From NCBI GenBank assembly GCA_949152475.1, contig OX424564.1, positions 27,774,165-27,838,164 of the forward strand: a DNA stretch of 64,000 nucleotides, given 5' to 3'. Source of the DNA: Terebella lapidaria. Lineage: Eukaryota > Annelida > Polychaeta > Terebellida > Terebellidae. A program made the translations under genes and the position numbers. Under the pieces are notes generated by a model, which saw only the letters and a list, made by a program, of their open reading frames with translations, was not told the origin of the DNA and searched no databases. How positions within the stretch are numbered: the stretch's first letter is position 1; each line of letters starts with the position of its first letter. Below are positions 59,396 to 64,000 of this stretch, piece after piece.

Positions 59396-60300
59396 TTGAC
59401 TGTATTCACTACGCTCATTGTACATTGACTGTACTCATTCACATTACTAACTGTACTTTGGCTGCACTTACTGTACGTTCAGTGTACTTACTCTATGTAG
59501 ACTGTAGTGACTGTACATTGACTGTACTGACTGTACATTAGTCTATACTCATTGCGCGTTGATTGTACTCATTGTACATCTACTGTACTCACTGTACACT
59601 ATCTATACTCACTGTACATTGACTGTATTCACTGTACATTGACTATACTCACTGTACGTTGATTGTACTCACTGTACGTTGACTGTACTCACTGTACATT
59701 GGCTTTACTCACTGTACATTGTCTATAAATTTACTGTATTCACTGTACATTACCTATACACACTGTACATTGATTGTACCCGCTGTACATTTACTGTATT
59801 CATAGTACATTGACTGTACTCACTGTGCATTGAATGTTCTCACTGTAGGTTTACTGTACTCACCGTACACTGAGTGTACTCATTGTAGGTTGGCTGCACT
59901 CATTGTACATTGCCAGTACTAACTGTACATTGTCTTTACATTGACTATCCTCACTGTATATTACCTGTGCTCACTGTACATTGACTGTACTCACTGCACG
60001 TTTACTGTACTCACTGTACATTGTCTGTACTCACTGTACACTATCTATACTCACTATACATTGACTGTACTCGCTGTGCATTAACTTTACCCATTGGACT
60101 TTGACTGTACTCACTGTACATTGCCTGTACTCATTGTACATTGACTGTACGCACTGTACATTGATTGTACTCATTGTACATTGACTGTACTCACTGTACA
60201 TTGTCTGTACTAGCTTTACATTAACTGTACTCACTGTACGTTGACTGTACTCACTGTGCATTAAATGTACTCACTGCACGTTGATTGTACTTATTGTATT
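59396..60300. repeat. 20-bp minisatellite, about 45 units
   Basis: The unit is close to ctgtactcactgtacattga, with many point differences, in direct array. Confidence 0.95.
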
Positions 60301-60303
60301 AGA

Positions 60304-60353
60304 CTTTTTTCGTGTCGGGGTTATTTCGAGGCTGTTTCGGGGTGAAGTACCGC
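60304..60353. repeat. 50-bp segment repeated in reverse at 62272-62334
   Basis: cttttttcgtgtcggggtta followed by tttcggggtgaagtaccgc; the reverse complement lies in the centre of the large inverted repeat. Confidence 0.8.
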
Positions 60354-60570
60354 AATAATCCCCTCTTCTCGTCACCCAGGGGTTTATTCAGTGATGCGTG
60401 CAGCTTAAAGCAAACTAATCCCACAAGAGCGATTTCCAGTCGACACTCCACAGAGATTGAGGCCAAACAAAATTATAAACCAGTTTATAGTGTCTAACTA
60501 ATTTACCACTATTGCTGTTCATTGTATTACAATCTCCGTGTGTGACTTATGCAAGGATTTTTGTTTCATC

Positions 60571-60660
60571 GGGTCTCAGTAGCTCAATGGTCCAGTGTTC
60601 ACCTCACACATGTTTTTGACAAGAACGTGTAGTGTGTCACCGTCGAGATTTGAGTCGTTT
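60571..60660 (+). mobile_element. Possible tRNA-derived SINE head
   Basis: ggtctcagtagctcaatggt resembles a tRNA A-box region and gagatttgagtc is a weak B box 65 bases on. No body or tail was recognised. Confidence 0.3.
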
Positions 60661-60808
60661 GTTATAATTCGGATTCAAATTAGAAGAATTTGATATGCGA
60701 AAGCATGTTTATATTTATATATGAAACGAATCATGTTCTATACACGTCGGCAGGAGTAGTCTGTTTTATATTCACATAATGTTTCATTGGAAGTACAGAC
60801 AGCTATAT

Positions 60809-63800
60809 GCAATTCCTACGATAAATGTTGTATATCAGAGCAGTAAATGTCATTCGAATTAAAAAGCGCCGGTCAGCGTGTTTTTGATCCTTTTTTAGGG
60901 GCGGGGGGACTTTTGGGGATCACTGATTTCTTTGGTATCACGTTACATATGTATATATATAGGCCTACTGACGAATGGATATCGATATAGACAAATCCAT
61001 ATTTTAGGAGTGATTCATGAATGATACTTACAAAATCAGTGTCATGAACGGTCAAATTCGATGAGTGATAAACCTATAGGCCTAATGATAGCCCTGTTAA
61101 AACCACAGACACATAACTTTAATGACCGCAGTGTCATTGATTTTGCTCCAGGTTACACTTTTCACACACAAATCATGAAACTGGCCGATTGCTTACTAGC
61201 CAAACACTGACGATATTACCTAAGGAGGATGCCTGTGGCATTTTGTTACAATTCACCCATTATAACAGAACCCAGCTATACAATGGATCCGAAAGTCTAA
61301 GACTGAGAAACACGAGAGTCGTACAATCATGAAAATAGAAATGTCGCAAGAAATGTGTTTATTACGGGCGGTCTATAATAGTGAATCCCCTGTCTTTACT
61401 TTATAGACAAGTATCTCAAAATCAGACCACAAGGTTTATTCTGGTGAAATCGACAAATTATACCAACAAACTTAAATACATATGTCACCAACTCGTATTA
61501 CATTGGTGAAACACATGAAAGTAACTGGTTGCAATGGAACTGATGTTGACCAATATACAATCACCAACCATATTTCACCATTGTCATGTTAATTTTCGCA
61601 CTCCATTATTTTTCCCCTGCAAATTAATTTAGCGTGTTTCGCCCAATATTAATAAAGTATTCTGATGTTGCACGATTTCTGAATGTCTGATGTTATTTGT
61701 GCATACAAAGATGAGAGTGACTGAAAGAGCAAATAACAGATACCTTAGGTGAAATATATCATATTTTAGCAATAAAATTTACGAAAGGTGATATGTTCAG
61801 GGTTGTCTAAGCCTGTAGGGCCCAATCTGTTAATACTACTCACCCATTTGATGTATACCATATTTAATCAATCTGGCACATTTTTAATTTTCATTGAATT
61901 TAGAAGAAAAAGTAAGCTGCGCTACATGCGCCCAAGTATCAAATCCTGCGCCTTCCTCTATATTCAATAAGGATTGAAAAGGTGCGAGACGGATTAAATG
62001 GTATGTTTTCATTGGACGAGTAGTATTAAGGAATAACGTACGGTATTTGGGCCGACTTTAGTATGCTTCCCATGAACACTGCGCGACAACGGGAAACATC
62101 TCATTTAATCCGTCTGACACCCTTTTAATCCTGATTAGAGATAAAAGAAAATTCAGTATAGCATACCTCTGCTAGAGTTCGGTTCTATTTTGTGTGGCCT
62201 AATAGGCGCTGATTAATGAATCTGAGTTATATTCGCCACGCTTCAATGCGCAAAAACCCCTACTCACTTGACCGCGGTACTTCACCCCGAAGTACCCCCG
62301 AAACACCCTCGAAATAACCCCGACACGAAAAAAGTTCTAAATTCAATGAAGATTAAAAATGTGCCAGATTGATTAAATATGGTATACATCAAATGGGTGA
62401 GTAGTATTAACAGATTGGGCCCTACAGGCTTAGACAACCCTGAACATATCACCTTTTGTAAATTTTATTGCTAAAATATGATATATTTCACCTAAGGTAT
62501 CTGTTATTTGCTCTTTCAGTCACTCTCATCTTTGTATGCACAAATAACATCAGACATTCAGAAATCGTGCAACATCAGAATACTTTATTAATATTGGGCG
62601 AAACACGCTAAATTAATTTGCAGGGGAAAAATAATGGAGTGCGAAAATTAACATGACAATGGTGAAATATGGTTGGTGATTGTATATTGGTCAACATCAG
62701 TTCCATTGCAACCAGTTACTTTCATGTGTTTCACCAATGTAACACGAGTTGGTGACATATGTATTTAAGTTTGTTGGTATAATTTGTCGATTTCACCAGA
62801 ATGAACCTTCTGGTGTGATTTTGAGATACTTGTCTATAAAGTAAAGACAGGGGATTCACTATTATAGACCGCCCGTAATAAACACATTTCTTACGACATT
62901 TCTATTTTCATGATTGTACGACTCTCGTGTTTCTCAGTCTTAGACTTTCGGATCCATTGTATAGCTGGGTTCTGTTATAATGGGTGAATTGTAACAAAAT
63001 GCCACAGGCATCCTCCTTAGGTAATATCGTCAGTGTTTGGCTAGTAAGCAATCGGCCAGTTTCATGATTTGTGTGTGAAAAGTGTAACCTGGAGCAAAAT
63101 CAATGACACTGCGGTCATTAAAGTTATGTGTCTGTGGTTTTAACAGGGCTATCATTAGGCCTATAGGTTTATCACTCATCGAATTTGACCGTTCATGACA
63201 CTGATTTTGTAAGTATCATTCATGAATCACTCCTATACTCGGATTTTTCTAACTCGTTTACACTGTTTTTCGCTCATATTTTTGTGATGCTAAACGCTAT
63301 CGTTCTATAACTTGGCATTCTTCACCTGGGAGTCAAACGGCAATTTTCTCCAAAATTTCAGACAGCTATCACGAAAATTGAAGAAGTTGGCAATCTACCC
63401 CAATGTTAAATTTAGCCCTATTATTTAATTTCTGGGCCCGCACACAATTTTGTGCATTCGCTCGGTTTTGTAGCGGAGCAATGTTTCAAAATCAACATGT
63501 TTGTGTAGAATACACCCCAGTGTATCTTCTAGTTCAAAGTTACAAAGATATACCGAATACTGGAGGATGTAAACAGGGCCAATTCCTCGAATATGCTCAG
63601 ATTCTCGAGATCCCGTTTTGGGCTGAAATTTAACATTGAGGTAGATTGCCAACTTTTTCAATTTTCAAGATAGCTGTCTGAAATTTGGTAGAAAACTGCC
63701 GTTTGCCTCCCAGGTGAAGTATGCCAAGTTATGGAAGGATAGCATTTGGCATCACAAAAATATTAGCAAAACACAGTGTATACGAGTTAGAAAAATCCGA

Positions 63801-64000
63801 GTATAAAATATGGATTTGTCTATATCGATATCCATTCGTCAGTAGGCCTATACATATGTAACGTGAGACCAAAGAAATCAGTGATCCCCCAAAGTCCCCC
63901 CCCCCCCCCCCTAAAAAAGGATCAAAAACACGCTGACCGGCGCTTTTTAATTCGAATGACATTTACTGCTCTGATATACAACATTTATCGTAGGAATAGC
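60809..64000. repeat. Large inverted repeat, arms over 1.1 kb, right arm running out of the window
   Basis: 60809-61906 matches the reverse complement of 62335-63235 plus 63804-64000, with about 2-3 percent difference judged by eye. A weaker inner part (61970-62010 against 62098-62135) brings the centre to about 62055. The arms hold no gene. The right arm differs by one MITE (63236-63803) and by poly-C length near 63898. Confidence 0.9.
63236..63803. mobile_element. MITE family M1, copy 2, TA target duplication
   Basis: The left end tactcggatttttctaactc is repeated exactly at the right end on the minus strand, and the ends match for about 180 bases. TA flanks it (63234-63235, 63804-63805). 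The empty site is present in the other arm (TA at 61005-61006). The TA duplication points to a Tc1/mariner-type transposase as the source of movement. Confidence 0.88.

Noticed and set aside
59396-60300. CRISPR-like array
   Set aside because: The units are contiguous and degenerate with no spacers, in a eukaryotic context.
60809-64000. Long inverted repeats as ends of a Polinton-like element
   Set aside because: No polymerase, protease, ATPase or capsid-type gene lies near, the arms are non-coding and meet at a short centre, and no 6-bp target duplication was seen.

Overview
The window looks like nuclear DNA of a marine invertebrate animal. The signs are AT-rich DNA, GT-AG introns, few and widely spaced genes, tRNA-derived SINEs, LINE remnants, many short terminal-inverted-repeat elements and long minisatellites. 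The species cannot be fixed from the sequence. A vertebrate-style CNPase and a tandem trefoil peptide fit an invertebrate deuterostome. The abundant CAAGGTCA-rich repeats are also common in molluscs.

Two host genes are well supported, both on the minus strand. The first (19258 down to 16931) is a four-exon gene for a 500-residue 2',3'-cyclic-nucleotide 3'-phosphodiesterase (CNPase). It has a P-loop kinase-like domain followed by a 2H phosphoesterase domain with both HxT motifs. It starts with a hydrophobic anchor-like segment and lacks the C-terminal prenylation box of mammalian CNPase. The second (26070 down to 25073) is a two-exon gene for a 122-residue secreted peptide with two trefoil domains.

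The rest is mostly mobile DNA. From the left: an intron-bearing hAT transposase gene (about 1-3546); a diverged tandem duplication (about 5.2-7.2 kb) with a MITE inside one copy; LINE remnants (7.3-8.7 and 13.3-14.3 kb); a terminal-repeat element carrying five 169-bp units (11.0-12.2 kb); a SINE nested in a GGTCA-rich repeat family (13.2-16.3 kb); a 708-bp long-TIR element (21.2-21.9 kb); a 574-bp MITE (23.0-23.6 kb) with a sister copy at 63.2 kb; and GA-rich minisatellites (30.1 and 31.4-32.0 kb).

Between 34.7 and 48.0 kb lie two diverged collinear copies of one segment. Copy A (34.7-42.4 kb) was enlarged by insertions: an hAT-like element with internal 165-bp repeats, and a 2.2-kb element with CAC-starting ends and a 5-bp target duplication. 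Both copies keep one exon-like stretch resembling an EamA/SLC35G-type transporter helix pair.

The right end holds an array of about 16 short imperfect palindromes (55.9-56.3 kb) directly before a DDE integrase-like gene (56.26-57.41 kb, plus strand). That gene converges on a multi-exon HECT-like ubiquitin ligase fragment (59.34-57.6 kb, minus strand), and the pair may be the cargo of one mobile element. A 20-bp minisatellite follows (59.4-60.3 kb). The window ends in a nearly identical inverted repeat with arms over 1.1 kb, the right arm of which took up a TA-flanked MITE after the arms formed.

No intact retrovirus, LTR element, Polinton or other capsid-bearing element was recognised.
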